64,000 bases of DNA from Rubritalea marina DSM 17716 (GCF_000378105.1 NZ_KB899256.1:1-64000); one strand, 5' to 3'; shown: positions 9,313 to 18,368, counted from the stretch's first letter. Numbers and translations are program-made. Notes: generated from the letters alone by a model not told the origin.

Positions 9313-10458
9313 ATGCCTGAACCAGCAAGCATCTACTTCATCGCTGGTGAAGTCAGTGGCGACACCCACGGCGCTGAGCTCATCCATGCACTTCTGTCCC
9401 AGCAGCCCGAACTGCAGGTACACGGCACGGGTGGCCCCATGATGCAACAAGCATCTAACGGCACGGTCCACGATTGGGTCGAAGACGCCGCAGTCATGGG
9501 CATCTGGGAAGTACTCAAGCAATACAGCTGGTTCAAACAACAATTTGACCAGATGCTTGAAACCATCATTGAGATCAAGCCCAGCGCTCTCGTCTTGATT
9601 GACTACCCAGGCTTCAATCTACGCATGGCAAAAGCCGTGCGCCAAGCCCTCCCCAACACCAAGATCATCTACTACATCAGCCCACAGGTCTGGGCATGGA
9701 ATAAGAAGCGCATCCCCGTGATGGCCGAAGTCCTCGACCTCATGCTCTGTATCTTCCCCTTCGAAAAACCCATCTTCGAAAAAGCCGGACTCAAAACAGA
9801 ATTCGTCGGCCACCCACTCGTCGATGAACTCGAAGAAAAACGTATTGAAATCGAGCGCGACCCAACGCTCGTGGGACTTTTCCCAGGCAGCCGAGAACGC
9901 GAAGTGTCCCGCCTCTTCCCCGTCATGCTTGAGTCCGCCCGACGACTCAAGATCGAACACCCGGAGCTTCGATTCAAAGCCCCCGCCGCCTCAGCAAAAC
10001 TCAGCACTCTAATGCAGCAATGCATTGAACAGTCTGACCTACCTCAAGGCTTGATTGAAATTTCCGAAGGTGACAGCCACTCACTGATGCAACACGCAGG
10101 TTGCGGCGTCATCGCCAGTGGTACCGCCACGCTCGAAGCCGCGTACTTCGGACTCCCATATTGCCTGATCTATAAAATCGCTTGGCCCAGCTTCATGCTC
10201 GGTAAACTCCTCGTGAAAATCGACTTCATTGGACTCGTCAATATCCTCGCTGGCAAACAAGTCGTGCAGGAATTCATCCAGTCCGATGCCGACCCCACAC
10301 ACATCCAATCCAGCCTCGCAAGCTTCATTGAATCACCAGAAAAAGTGCAGGCTCTGCAGCTCAAACTCGCCGAAACCTCTCAGCTCCTCGGGGAGCGCGG
10401 CTGCCACAATCGTGCCGCTAAGCACATCCTCCAAGAAATAGGTAGCACCACAGCATAA
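9313..10458 (+). CDS. lpxB: Lipid-A-disaccharide synthase
   Basis: GT19 glycosyltransferase condensing UDP-2,3-diacylglucosamine with lipid X, which shows the organism makes lipopolysaccharide. Motifs in order: FIAGEVSGDTHGAELI, HGTGGPMM, VLIDYPGFNLRMAK, YYISPQVWAWNKKRI, GHPLVDEL, LFPGSREREV, and IASGTATLEAAYFGLPY with LVNILAGK. The ATG at 9313 was chosen because conservation begins at SIYFIAGE; the ATG at 9274 would add 13 residues of weak quality. It lies downstream of yajC in the same orientation. Confidence 0.94.
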   Translation: MPEPASIYFIAGEVSGDTHGAELIHALLSQQPELQVHGTGGPMMQQASNGTVHDWVEDAAVMGIWEVLKQYSWFKQQFDQMLETIIEIKPSALVLIDYPGFNLRMAKAVRQALPNTKIIYYISPQVWAWNKKRIPVMAEVLDLMLCIFPFEKPIFEKAGLKTEFVGHPLVDELEEKRIEIERDPTLVGLFPGSREREVSRLFPVMLESARRLKIEHPELRFKAPAASAKLSTLMQQCIEQSDLPQGLIEISEGDSHSLMQHAGCGVIASGTATLEAAYFGLPYCLIYKIAWPSFMLGKLLVKIDFIGLVNILAGKQVVQEFIQSDADPTHIQSSLASFIESPEKVQALQLKLAETSQLLGERGCHNRAAKHILQEIGSTTA

Positions 10459-10472
10459 GCCCAGCACTCGCC

Positions 10473-11300
10473 ATGAGCACAGAGCAAGCAGACAAAAAAA
10501 GCGCCAAGAAATTTTGGTGGATTATCATGCTATTACCTATTGGACTCGGCATCGGTACCGTAACCAGCCTAGTCCAGCACCTGCGCAAAGCTGATGCAGA
10601 AGAAAGCCAGGATGAATTCACGGTCTCTCAGGAAATCAACCAAGAAGAAATCACTCTCAGCCTCAATCACGCACGACTTTTAGGCCCAAGGAATATCCAG
10701 CACTCGGCAAGTACCAAGAATATCCAAACCACCAAAAACTACCTACAAGGCTCCGTCAGCCCCGGTGGCGTTGGACTCGGGTTCAACGAAGCCATCACCC
10801 CCGTCGAAGCCTATCGCAGCCTCCGCACCTCCTACTCCGTCATCCCCGGCCGCAACACCCAGCGAGCCACTACCATCATCATTGAACTGAGCGGCGAGAA
10901 AAACGATGCCGAGGCAGCCAAGCTTGCCATCATGCCCAGCGTCATCCGCTCACTAGCCACCGTTGAAGCCCAACAGTCTATCATCTTCGTTCTCAGCCCA
11001 GTCACAGGCTCAGCACAACAGCACCTAAACCTCCTCAAAAAACTCAACTCCTTTCCAGCAAAAACAATCACAGCCACACTGGTGATCAAAAGCAGCCCCA
11101 ACATTACGCTCGATTATACCGACCAATGGTTCAACACCGAAACCCCCTCCAAACCATTGCACTTGGATATCAACAACGACAACCACGTGACACTCTCACA
11201 TGTGGCCCTATCCAATGACCTCAACAATCAGGACACCCTTCTCTTCCAAGCTGCTAAGTCCCTAAGATCGCTGATCCTACAAGTCGCAAACAAGCGATAG
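10473..11300 (+). CDS. Hypothetical membrane-anchored protein
   Basis: A 275-residue protein starting 14 bp after lpxB and probably cotranscribed. A lysine-rich N-terminus precedes one hydrophobic helix (about residues 14-35, FWWIIMLLPIGLGIGTVTSL), so the rest likely faces the periplasm. The soluble part has alternating alpha/beta character: TTIIIELSGEKNDAEAAKLA, then SIIFVLSPVTGSAQQHLNLL. The spacing resembles the core of a zinc peptidase M28-like domain with its metal ligands lost, but this is a weak impression. I do not recognise the family. Confidence 0.7.
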   Translation: MSTEQADKKSAKKFWWIIMLLPIGLGIGTVTSLVQHLRKADAEESQDEFTVSQEINQEEITLSLNHARLLGPRNIQHSASTKNIQTTKNYLQGSVSPGGVGLGFNEAITPVEAYRSLRTSYSVIPGRNTQRATTIIIELSGEKNDAEAAKLAIMPSVIRSLATVEAQQSIIFVLSPVTGSAQQHLNLLKKLNSFPAKTITATLVIKSSPNITLDYTDQWFNTETPSKPLHLDINNDNHVTLSHVALSNDLNNQDTLLFQAAKSLRSLILQVANKR

Positions 11301-11483
11301 CGCACCAGCCTCACACATACGTTGCCATCACATAGCAACACATAGACCCTAACTGATTATCTGTTATTTTAAATAAATCAATTGCAGATTACAGCACCGC
11401 TCCCACATCTGAATATTCTATAGTTTTTGGCGCATTCAGAAGCACCAATTACTAACAGAATAACCTAACCCACAAAAACTTAC

Positions 11484-11512
11484 ACACACACCAGCTAAAT
11501 GTGTGTTTTTTT
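11484..11512 (+). terminator. Probable terminator upstream of the 6S-like RNA
   Basis: ACACACA pairs with TGTGTGT around a nine-base loop and runs into seven T residues. It lies 183 bp after the lpxB-linked gene and just before the putative 6S promoter. It would isolate the RNA gene from upstream transcription. The stem is A/T-rich, so strength is uncertain. Confidence 0.55.
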
Positions 11513-11524
11513 ACGTTTCAGTAT

Positions 11525-11553
11525 TGCCGAATCTCAAATCACAAGTATATTTT
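11525..11553 (+). promoter_or_regulatory. Candidate sigma-70 promoter of the 6S-like RNA
   Basis: TTGCCG at 11525-11530 and TATTTT at 11548-11553 are separated by 17 bp. The predicted start (about 11558-11562) coincides with the 5' arm of the long closing stem of the RNA. Confidence 0.45.
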
Positions 11554-11557
11554 GCGC

Positions 11558-11729
11558 GTACTGCCATGTACGCCAGATATAGTACGTGCCCAGGCCGATA
11601 AATATATTACGGGATTTGAACTCTAATATCAATGTCACGCCTTTTCAGGAAGACAGCGATTGAGGAGAGGGTCCCACCTACTGAGTCTTCGGATCAGTGG
11701 TCACAGTTCTATGGACGACATGGCGGTAC
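11558..11729 (+). ncRNA. ssrS: Probable 6S RNA
   Basis: The gap has no coding capacity but folds as a long rod. GTACTGCCATGT (11558-11569) pairs with ACATGGCGGTAC (11718-11729), a 12-bp closing stem with one G-U pair. An inner stem includes GGGA with TCCC, CTCT with AGAG, and TCAAT with ATTGA around a CTTTTCAGGAAG apex. The 3' strand of the central region carries its own small hairpin (CTACTGA/TCAGTGG around TCTTCGGA). About 170 nt, a closing stem, a central bubble with a 3'-strand hairpin and an apical stem match the known 6S RNA architecture. 6S sequesters sigma-70 RNA polymerase by imitating an open promoter. Identification is by fold, not by covariance model. Confidence 0.6.
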
Positions 11730-11854
11730 ATCATCCCCAATTGATTAAATAAAGATTTATATAAATAACCTCTGGACTAAAGTACATCATTAGTCCTATA
11801 GTAAATCTCAATTTTTAGACCTTACATCTAACAAACAAAACCACCCTATATACC

Positions 11855-12172
11855 ATGAGCGAAGTAACTCGAGGCAAAAGATACACATCAGCGGAAAAAG
11901 CTGAGATCCTAACATTCGTTGACCAACACAACGCGGAGAACAAAGGACGCGGGGGTGCTGCTGCAGCATCACGCAAGTTCAAAGTCTCCCAACTTACTAT
12001 CAGTAACTGGCTTCGTGACACAGGCGGCAAAGGCGCCACCTCCAAGATTAAGAACGCAGATATCTCTTCAGTTCTTAAGAAGCTTGGCGAAGTACACAAA
12101 AAGATGGCTAAAGTTGAAGATGAGCTAACAGCCCTCCGCAAGGAATACGCATCCCTCAAGGGGCAGCTCTAA
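11855..12172 (+). CDS. Small HTH / coiled-coil protein
   Basis: A 105-residue protein. Residues 10-55 (YTSAEKAEILTFVDQHN, then AASRKFKVSQLTISNWLRD) form a transposase-orfA/homeodomain-like helix-turn-helix. The C-terminal third (VLKKLGEVHKKMAKVEDELTALRKEYASLK) has a heptad pattern of a coiled coil. It resembles the N-terminus of IS3-type OrfA, but there is no partner OrfB, no terminal repeat, and it has its own strong terminator. A stand-alone DNA-binding protein seems more likely than an IS remnant. The start ATG is 120 bp after the 6S-like RNA. Confidence 0.75.
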   Translation: MSEVTRGKRYTSAEKAEILTFVDQHNAENKGRGGAAAASRKFKVSQLTISNWLRDTGGKGATSKIKNADISSVLKKLGEVHKKMAKVEDELTALRKEYASLKGQL

Positions 12173-12192
12173 TAGCACTTTAAATAGTTAAT

Positions 12193-12232
12193 AAAAAAAG
12201 CTGAGACTTATTCGTTAAGTCTCAGCTTTTTT
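12193..12232 (+). terminator. Intrinsic terminator, possibly bidirectional
   Basis: An A-run and AGCTGAGACTTA pair with TAAGTCTCAGCT and a T-run around a TTCGT loop. It ends the HTH gene. The A-run gives a T-run on the other strand, so it can also terminate the convergent anti-sigma operon ending at 12258. Confidence 0.9.
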
Positions 12233-12257
12233 GTTATCTAGATTTTTAAAACTTCCG

Positions 12258-13235
12258 TTAGAACAGATCGATCATCTGTTCTTTCTCACCTTTGGTCAAG
12301 ATGAGGTAGGCGTGGTCTCCATCCTTCCAAGGCACAAAGTTGTAGTGAGTCAATGAACAGCCATAGCAATTTTTAAGGGTGATACTATCAGCAGTGACGA
12401 GTTCTTCTGGATTGCTCAAGTTATGGATATCCATGACGGCTAGATAGACGAGGCCTATCTTCGGACAATCAAAGCCAAGTAGGGAAACGCTCTTACCATC
12501 CTCGAGCAGCATCGTTTGGAGACCTACAAACTTTGCACACTTCAAGCCCTCAGGAAGCTCGTGAGGTGCTGGTAGATTCTGCTCTACGAGAACACCGATG
12601 GCCTGATTTGTGTCATCGTGTGTGTGCTGTAGTTGTGATTGATCGAATTGCGCAACTTGGTGCACCAGCTGTGTGGTCATCCGGTTCACCGCCACTTGAG
12701 CGACTGACTCAGCAGGAACTTTCGAGGTCAATGGTTTGATCTCAGCACTATTGCTGACCAGTTGCTGTGGCTCGGCCTCATGGTCGGATTGATTGAAAAC
12801 CACGAGCACCGACACGGCTACAGCAGCAGCTACCCCCGTGAGAGCGGGCCAAATCATGCGATTTTCTCTCTTCTCAAATTGAATCAAGTCTTGTTCGACA
12901 GTCATGGCAGTGAGAATCTGATCTCTCAGCCCGTCGGGCACTTCAATACCGTGCATCCCGTCTGAGAAGCTCGATTCGAATGGATCATCGCGATTGATTC
13001 GTGCTTTCTCATCCTCCATGCTAGCTAGCAGATCGTCTCTCAACGATTGAGGGATGGCTACCTGCGCCAAACACTCTGCAAAAAAGCTATCTTGAGCGCG
13101 CTCACGAGCCAACCAAGCACCAAGATCGCGATCCTCAACGGCTAGCTGCAGCGCCTCCGTGAAATCTGGTGAAGATGCATCGGCTCCGTCAGGGCGGAAA
13201 CTCCCCAAAATCAATTTTGCCTTATCTTTATCCAT
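12258..13235 (-). CDS. Probable membrane-bound anti-sigma factor
   Basis: A 325-residue protein encoded immediately after an ECF sigma factor, with an 8-bp overlap (ATGGATAA). The cytoplasmic N-terminal region (about 1-125) is acidic and helical with repeated IPQSLRDDLL and VPDGLRDQIL motifs, followed by one transmembrane helix (about 130-147, WPALTGVAAAVAVSVLVVF) and a periplasmic C-terminal domain with four cysteines, two of them in NCYGCS. This is the arrangement of an anti-sigma factor that senses an envelope signal. The cysteines hint at redox or metal sensing, which is inference. No catalytic motif is visible. Confidence 0.75.
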   Translation of the reverse strand: MDKDKAKLILGSFRPDGADASSPDFTEALQLAVEDRDLGAWLARERAQDSFFAECLAQVAIPQSLRDDLLASMEDEKARINRDDPFESSFSDGMHGIEVPDGLRDQILTAMTVEQDLIQFEKRENRMIWPALTGVAAAVAVSVLVVFNQSDHEAEPQQLVSNSAEIKPLTSKVPAESVAQVAVNRMTTQLVHQVAQFDQSQLQHTHDDTNQAIGVLVEQNLPAPHELPEGLKCAKFVGLQTMLLEDGKSVSLLGFDCPKIGLVYLAVMDIHNLSNPEELVTADSITLKNCYGCSLTHYNFVPWKDGDHAYLILTKGEKEQMIDLF

Positions 13236-13758
13236 GGTTGCTGTTCTGTTGATTGATTGAAATGATGTTGCGCCCTGTGTCCTTGTTGACCTTGGTACGC
13301 AATTGTTCTTTACCTCGTGAGATGCGTGACATCACCGTACCAATCGGCACGTCGAGGATTTCAGCGATTTCCTTGTAGGAATGCTGCTGCAGGAAGAATA
13401 AACTCAGTGGCGCTCGGTACGTTTCATCGAGCTCCTGTAATAACTCTACGGCACGCTTGGCATCGATCGAACGCGCATTATCATGCTCGACGATCGGGAG
13501 CTGGTGATCCATCTCAGAAATATCTTCTTCTGCATAGCGTTTCGAGCGTTTCGTATGCCCCAAAAACTCCCGATACAAGGTGGTGAATAACCACGTTTTA
13601 GCCTTGCTGCGATCTTTTAGCTGATGGCCTTTCTGCGCCCACACACAAAATGTCTGTTGCACAAGGTCCGCAGCCCGATCTGGATTCTTCGCGAGGGAGA
13701 AGCCAAATCGATAAAGCGCTTGGTAATGGGAGTCTACTAGTTCTTCGAATTCACTCAT
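13228..13758 (-). CDS. RNA polymerase ECF-type sigma factor
   Basis: A 176-residue sigma-70 family protein with region 2 (LYRFGFSLAKNPDRAADLVQ, WLFTTLYREFLGHTKR) and region 4 (LDETYRAPLSLFFLQQHSYK followed by EIAEILDVPIGTVMSRISRG). Region 4 carries the classic ECF recognition HTH. The start at 13758 (MSEFEELVDSHY) matches the family; the ORF extends upstream to 13818 without conserved residues. It is translationally coupled to the anti-sigma gene. Divergent from aroB, with 106 bp between the starts. Likely autoregulated, as is usual for ECF operons. Confidence 0.9.
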   Translation of the reverse strand: MSEFEELVDSHYQALYRFGFSLAKNPDRAADLVQQTFCVWAQKGHQLKDRSKAKTWLFTTLYREFLGHTKRSKRYAEEDISEMDHQLPIVEHDNARSIDAKRAVELLQELDETYRAPLSLFFLQQHSYKEIAEILDVPIGTVMSRISRGKEQLRTKVNKDTGRNIISINQQNSNHG

Positions 13759-13864
13759 AATCGACACCCATACGAGTTGGGATGGCACCGATTTATTCCA
13801 TAGAATTCTCAGTGACAATAGAATAACTATTTACCTCGGCGATGGATTCACCTACACCAAGCGC

Positions 13865-14950
13865 ATGGCCACTGTCCACGTCCATTTAGATAAGCGTTCC
13901 TACGATGTTATTTGTGAGTACGGCGCACTCGATTCCGCAGCACAGCACATCGCCAGCCTAGGCCTTACCAACAAAGCCGCCATCATCACTGACAGCAACG
14001 TGGGCCCTCACTACGCCAGTCAACTCATCGCTCAACTCAGCGCAGACGGCATCAATGCCTCACTCCACACCGTAGCCGCTGGTGAAGCCAGTAAATCCAT
14101 GTCCAACGTGGAAGAACTCTGTCGCCAAATGACCCGCGAAGGCCACGACCGCAGCTCCTGGGTGATCGCACTCGGTGGCGGCGTCGTAGGCGATCTTGCA
14201 GGCTTCGTCGCCTCCGTCTTCTACCGCGGAGTGCCATTCGTCCAGATCCCCACCACAATCGTCTCACTCGTCGATTCCTCAGTGGGCGGTAAGACTGGCG
14301 TCAACATCGCCGAAGGCAAAAATCTCGTGGGAGCATTCCATCAACCTCGTATGGTGCTCGCTGACCCCGCCACCCTCTCCACTCTTGCCGGCCGTGAATA
14401 CCGAGAAGGTTATGCCGAAGCCATCAAACACGCCGCCATCCGCGATGCTGACATGCTCGCCGAACTCGAAGCTCTCGACCCGCTCAACCAAGCCCCCCCA
14501 GCAGAATTGATCGCGCGTAACATCGCCATCAAAGCACGCGTGGTAGAAGAAGATGAAAAAGAAACTTCCGGCACTCGCGCCCTGCTCAACTTCGGCCACA
14601 CCATCGGCCACGGCATCGAAGCATCCGTGCCATACGGCGAACTACTTCACGGAGAAGCGATCTCCCTAGGCATCCGCGCCGCTCTGATTCTCTCAGAGCA
14701 ATTCTCCAGTCTGAGCCACGCCGAATCACAGCGCGTGCTCCAGCTACTTCAGAACTTCCAGCTACCGCTCACGCTACCCAATCATATCGATACTGCTACG
14801 GTGCTCGAAAAAATGAAGCGCGACAAAAAATTCAGCGGAGGAAAGATCAACTTCGTCCTGCTCGACACACTTGGCTCCGCATTTGTCTCAAAAGATGTCA
14901 CCTGGGAGGCCATTGAAGCAAGTATTGAACTACTTCGTCAGGACGCATAA
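13865..14950 (+). CDS. aroB: 3-dehydroquinate synthase
   Basis: NAD- and zinc-dependent cyclase of the shikimate pathway, converting DAHP to 3-dehydroquinate. Motifs: GEASKSM, ALGGGVVGDLAGFVASVFYR, PTTIVSLVDSSVGGKTGVN, EAIKHAAI with the zinc-binding Glu, NFGHTIGHGIEA and LLHGEAISLGI with zinc histidines. The 361-residue length is typical. It begins at the ATG, with no strong SD. Confidence 0.95.
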   Translation: MATVHVHLDKRSYDVICEYGALDSAAQHIASLGLTNKAAIITDSNVGPHYASQLIAQLSADGINASLHTVAAGEASKSMSNVEELCRQMTREGHDRSSWVIALGGGVVGDLAGFVASVFYRGVPFVQIPTTIVSLVDSSVGGKTGVNIAEGKNLVGAFHQPRMVLADPATLSTLAGREYREGYAEAIKHAAIRDADMLAELEALDPLNQAPPAELIARNIAIKARVVEEDEKETSGTRALLNFGHTIGHGIEASVPYGELLHGEAISLGIRAALILSEQFSSLSHAESQRVLQLLQNFQLPLTLPNHIDTATVLEKMKRDKKFSGGKINFVLLDTLGSAFVSKDVTWEAIEASIELLRQDA

Positions 14951-14963
14951 GACCACGCCGATG

Positions 14964-14984
14964 GCGCCGAAATTGCTTCGGCGC
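14964..14984. terminator. Hairpin between convergent aroB and the unknown minus-strand gene
   Basis: GCGCCGAA and TTCGGCGC form an 8-bp stem with a five-base loop. No T-run follows directly (ATAAATTT), so termination would be weak or Rho-aided. The position between two convergent genes supports the role. Confidence 0.5.
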
Positions 14985-15007
14985 TCGGCAATAAATTTCA
15001 ACTAAGC

Positions 15008-15583
15008 TTAAGTAAGTTGTTTCAGTGAGGCTCGAATTCTGTAGCCCTGCTGCTCTGGTCGGGTACCGGCTTTCTTCAGCCAGTCCATGATGTTTGCTTC
15101 AAGTTCTTGGCACTGCGCATTCCAATCTTCTGGATTACCTGCCAGCACTTGGACACCCTCTTTCACGTCGCTAAAGTAGACGTCAATGGCTCCAGTGTCC
15201 TTGAGCTCCTTGAGCTCATGTTGCAACGAGGAATAGAATGCGAGTTCGAAACCATCTCCAGCATCTTGGGCTGCACGCTCAAGAGATATCGTCACGGGAG
15301 GAGCCACTGGCTCCAGCGCATTCGCAATCGTACCGTAACCGATACGGTTGAGCATGTGAGCAATACGTTTGTAGAGATCCTCAATCTGCAGCAAGCGTAG
15401 TGAACACTTGTGCTCCATGTAGTGAATGATGCCTTCATAGATGTCTTCGGTGAAGGCAAAATCGTACTGGTGCGCGCGCTGCGCCGCTTGTTCGATAGCG
15501 GTGCGTATCCACTGGGTACTGTAGCCAGTGACTTGATAACGACCAATTTGGAGGATGGGAAGGTTTCCGATAATGCAGATCAT
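15008..15583 (-). CDS. Conserved hypothetical protein next to nrdR
   Basis: A 191-residue protein. The first half (STQWIRTAIEQAAQRAHQYD, EGIIHYMEHKCSLRLLQIED, IAHMLNRIGYGTIANAL) resembles the helical layout of an ATP-cone domain, as found in the neighbouring NrdR. The second half is acidic. I do not know a function. It follows nrdR on the same strand after 84 bp and may share its transcript. No signal peptide or membrane segment. Confidence 0.7.
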   Translation of the reverse strand: MICIIGNLPILQIGRYQVTGYSTQWIRTAIEQAAQRAHQYDFAFTEDIYEGIIHYMEHKCSLRLLQIEDLYKRIAHMLNRIGYGTIANALEPVAPPVTISLERAAQDAGDGFELAFYSSLQHELKELKDTGAIDVYFSDVKEGVQVLAGNPEDWNAQCQELEANIMDWLKKAGTRPEQQGYRIRASLKQLT

Positions 15584-15667
15584 AGGTTTGGGATGGTTTC
15601 TAGTTTTTGAGGAATATTGGGGTTTGGGTTTTGTGTATTGGGAGTTGTGTTGGGCTGGGAAATGATT

Positions 15668-16159
15668 TTAGTCCTTAAAAAGCGGGCGTTGCAGAGCATT
15701 TGCATGGGAGCGTCGCTCGAGAGTTTGAATCTCTCGAATGAACTGCCCAACGTTCTCAAACTGGCGGTACACTGAAACATAGCGCACGTAAGCGACTGGG
15801 TCGATCTCGTGCAACTTGTCCATGACTTTACCGCCGATGATGTCCGAGGGGCATTCCGACAAATGATCCTTGTGCAACTCAGCTAGAATCTCCTCAACCG
15901 CTCGGTCGAGTCGATCCATCGATACTGGGCGCTTCTCACACGCTTTCACCAAACCTCTGAGCAACTTTTCACGGTTCACGACCTGGCGGGTACCATCGCG
16001 TTTCACCACTCTAAGCTCAGTGCGTTCGATCTGTTCATACGTGGTGTAGCGATAGCCACAGGCCAGACAGGCACGACGACGACGCGTCGATGTTCCGTCT
16101 TTCGACATCCTTGAGTCGATGACCTTGTCTTCGAGTGAACCACATTGAATACAGCGCAT
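15668..16159 (-). CDS. nrdR: Transcriptional repressor NrdR
   Basis: A 163-residue regulator of ribonucleotide reductase genes. The N-terminal zinc ribbon uses CIQC and CLACG pairs, with the typical DSRMSKDGTSTRRRRAC and GYRYTTYEQIE. The ATP-cone follows (VVKRDGTRQVVNREKLLRGL to YVRYVSVYRQFENV). It binds dATP/ATP and represses at NrdR boxes. No nrd gene lies in the window. Confidence 0.95.
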   Translation of the reverse strand: MRCIQCGSLEDKVIDSRMSKDGTSTRRRRACLACGYRYTTYEQIERTELRVVKRDGTRQVVNREKLLRGLVKACEKRPVSMDRLDRAVEEILAELHKDHLSECPSDIIGGKVMDKLHEIDPVAYVRYVSVYRQFENVGQFIREIQTLERRSHANALQRPLFKD

Positions 16160-16354
16160 AATTTCTTAAATCGTTTTCCTTCATGACCGCATCTGAACGC
16201 GCTGTCTATGATAAAATTCACGAAAAAAATCATGCTTTCTACACAGTTAAGTCACCTAAAATAAAAGTTTTAAAAGAAACATCCTATCCTCAAGTTATTC
16301 ACAAAATTTACCTAAAATTTCTAAGATATTCTCACTTGGCAAAAGTAGCAAGGG

Positions 16355-17302
16355 ATGCATAGTGCGGCAGTCATGAGCGAACAGCCCAGCGAATTGATTG
16401 AAAAGTCTGAAGCAAAATCGATGCGTCAGGATCTGATGGTATTGACCAAAGTTCGTTTAAACATCTTTGTCTTAATCACCACGCTCTTTGGCTTCATTCT
16501 TGCTGCCAAATCCCAAGCTGGCGGGATGAAGGTCGGCATGATTGATTGGTGGTTGCTCTTCCACACCCTGATCGGTACAGCGGCGGCGGCCTTCGGCTCA
16601 GCCGTATTCAACCAGTTGATGGAAATCGAGTCAGACCGCAAGATGGCTCGCACAGAAAACCGGCCGCTCCCCGCCAACAGAGTCACCCCGCCCTTCGCCT
16701 TCGGCCTCGGATGGATCCTCTCAGCTTTTGGAGTCATTCACTTGGGCAACATGGTGAATGCTGAAGCGGCCTACATCGCCGCAGCCACCATCGCCATCTA
16801 TGTCTTCATCTACACGCCAATGAAGCGTGAGCACTCGGCCAACACACTCGTGGGAGCCATCCCTGGCGCCACGCCCCCCATGATCGGGTGGGCTGCAGGA
16901 GGCGGCACCTGGTACTCAGTCGAATCATGGTACCTCTTTGCCCTTCTCTTCCTTTGGCAGCTCCCACACTTTGTGGCAATCAATTGGTTCTGCCGCGAGC
17001 AATATGAAGACGCGGGCTACATCATGTGGTCCAATGGCGACGTCAGTGGCAAAAAGACCGCCAAACTAGCCTTCATTTACTCCGCAATGCTCGCTCTCCT
17101 CGCGCCGCTAGCGAGCCTTCCAAGCATCAACCTTGCAGGATGGCTCTACGGAGTCGGCGGTTTGCTCGCCGGCGCCTACATGTGCAAGCTCTCAGCCGAT
17201 TTTGGACGTATTGGTGATCGCAAGTCCTCACGCAAGCTCTTCTTCTTCACCTTACTCTACCTCCCATTCATTCTGATTCTTCTGACCATTAGCTGGCGCT
17301 AA
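16355..17302 (+). CDS. ctaB: Protoheme IX farnesyltransferase (heme O synthase)
   Basis: Integral-membrane UbiA-family prenyltransferase converting heme B to heme O for cytochrome oxidase. The polyprenyl-diphosphate motif is NQLMEIESDRKMARTENRP, with the conserved Asp/Arg pairs. The second aspartate-rich region reads YTPMKREHSANTLVGAIPGA, and WLPH-like QLPHFVAINWFCREQY follows. About eight or nine hydrophobic segments are visible. The start may be the ATG at 16355 or 16373. Followed after 27 bp by Sco-like genes, fitting oxidase maturation. Confidence 0.93.
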   Translation: MHSAAVMSEQPSELIEKSEAKSMRQDLMVLTKVRLNIFVLITTLFGFILAAKSQAGGMKVGMIDWWLLFHTLIGTAAAAFGSAVFNQLMEIESDRKMARTENRPLPANRVTPPFAFGLGWILSAFGVIHLGNMVNAEAAYIAAATIAIYVFIYTPMKREHSANTLVGAIPGATPPMIGWAAGGGTWYSVESWYLFALLFLWQLPHFVAINWFCREQYEDAGYIMWSNGDVSGKKTAKLAFIYSAMLALLAPLASLPSINLAGWLYGVGGLLAGAYMCKLSADFGRIGDRKSSRKLFFFTLLYLPFILILLTISWR

Positions 17303-17329
17303 GCTAGCAACTTCATCACCACTGCCATC

Positions 17330-18241
17330 ATGGACGTATCCCAACTTGAGCCCGCAGACCGCGACCCCAAAGCCATTCGCCGCACCGTCATCACCTTGAT
17401 CCTCACCATGATCATTGGCGGCGTTGTCATCTGGGTGAAATACAATGCTCAGCAAGAACGCGACCGCGAAGAACAAGTGGAAGGGCGCTCGCCACGCATC
17501 AACCGACTCAACCGCAATTTTGCGGGCGTCTGCCAAGATGGCAATGTGCGCGGTCTCCACGACCTCGAAGGAAAAGTCTGGGTTGTAGCCCCCATCGTGC
17601 CCAATCAGCCGCACGAAAATGCCATCCAACTCCAGAAAATGCAGGAACTCTCCAAGACCTTTGGTGAGCGCGATGATTTTCACCTCGTGTGCATCTCAGT
17701 AGCTGACCCTCAAGAGTTCGGCTACGAAGCCCTCGCGACCTTGGCTAAAGAACAAAACGCCGACATCAACAAATGGTGGTTCATGGCTGCGGAGCGCGAC
17801 TCCGCCATCGGCTTCCTCAAAGACCACCTCAAGATGGCCCACATCAATGAGCGCAAGGGGGAAGAAGCCGAAAAGCTCGGAGTTTACGACGTGCCAGCCA
17901 TGCTTCGCGTGGTTGACCAAAGCCGCCGCGTCCGTGGTGAGCATCAACAATTCGACTTCGACTTCGCCCACTACAAGACCGAGGAAACCCAGCAAGCAAT
18001 CAAAGACAACCCAGCGCTCATGGCTGACGACGTCGATCCAGAAGTCGCTGATGTCCGCGACTTTTACCTCCACATGGATGCTCGTTGGACCGAGCGCATG
18101 CACAAGGTCATCAACTACAGCTTCAATGAGACCGAAACCGATAGCGACCCTGACTACATCACTGCGATTGTGGTCACCCTCGCCATCCTCGGCGCCATCT
18201 TCATCCAGATCCTACGCCTTCGCCGCAAAGCCAAGCTGTAA
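17330..18241 (+). CDS. Sco-like membrane protein without the copper-binding cysteines
   Basis: A 303-residue protein. It has an N-terminal transmembrane helix (about 20-37), a thioredoxin/Sco-like domain, and a C-terminal transmembrane helix (about 277-296, YITAIVVTLAILGAIFIQIL). The domain has GLHDLEGKVWVVAPIV where Sco proteins have F-x-x-[TS]-x-C-x-x-x-C, so the copper-binding pair is replaced by VPNQPHE. The fold is supported by DDFHLVCISVADPQEFGYEA, equivalent to the Sco strand before the SVDP motif. It probably lost metal binding and acts as a structural partner. It lies between ctaB and a second Sco-like gene. Confidence 0.75.
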   Translation: MDVSQLEPADRDPKAIRRTVITLILTMIIGGVVIWVKYNAQQERDREEQVEGRSPRINRLNRNFAGVCQDGNVRGLHDLEGKVWVVAPIVPNQPHENAIQLQKMQELSKTFGERDDFHLVCISVADPQEFGYEALATLAKEQNADINKWWFMAAERDSAIGFLKDHLKMAHINERKGEEAEKLGVYDVPAMLRVVDQSRRVRGEHQQFDFDFAHYKTEETQQAIKDNPALMADDVDPEVADVRDFYLHMDARWTERMHKVINYSFNETETDSDPDYITAIVVTLAILGAIFIQILRLRRKAKL

Positions 18242-18368
18242 CCCGTTCCAGTAAAAAAGCCAAAGTTCCCATCGAATAGAACCCTAGGTTTCGCCCTCCC
18301 ACACCCAGCTCGCCAGAGCTTCTGACTCCTCCGCTTAACCAATAACTTGTAACCATCCGCCAATTCTC

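Noticed and set aside
11855-12172. IS3-family OrfA
   Set aside because: No OrfB, terminal repeats or duplication; the gene has its own terminator and a coiled-coil tail.
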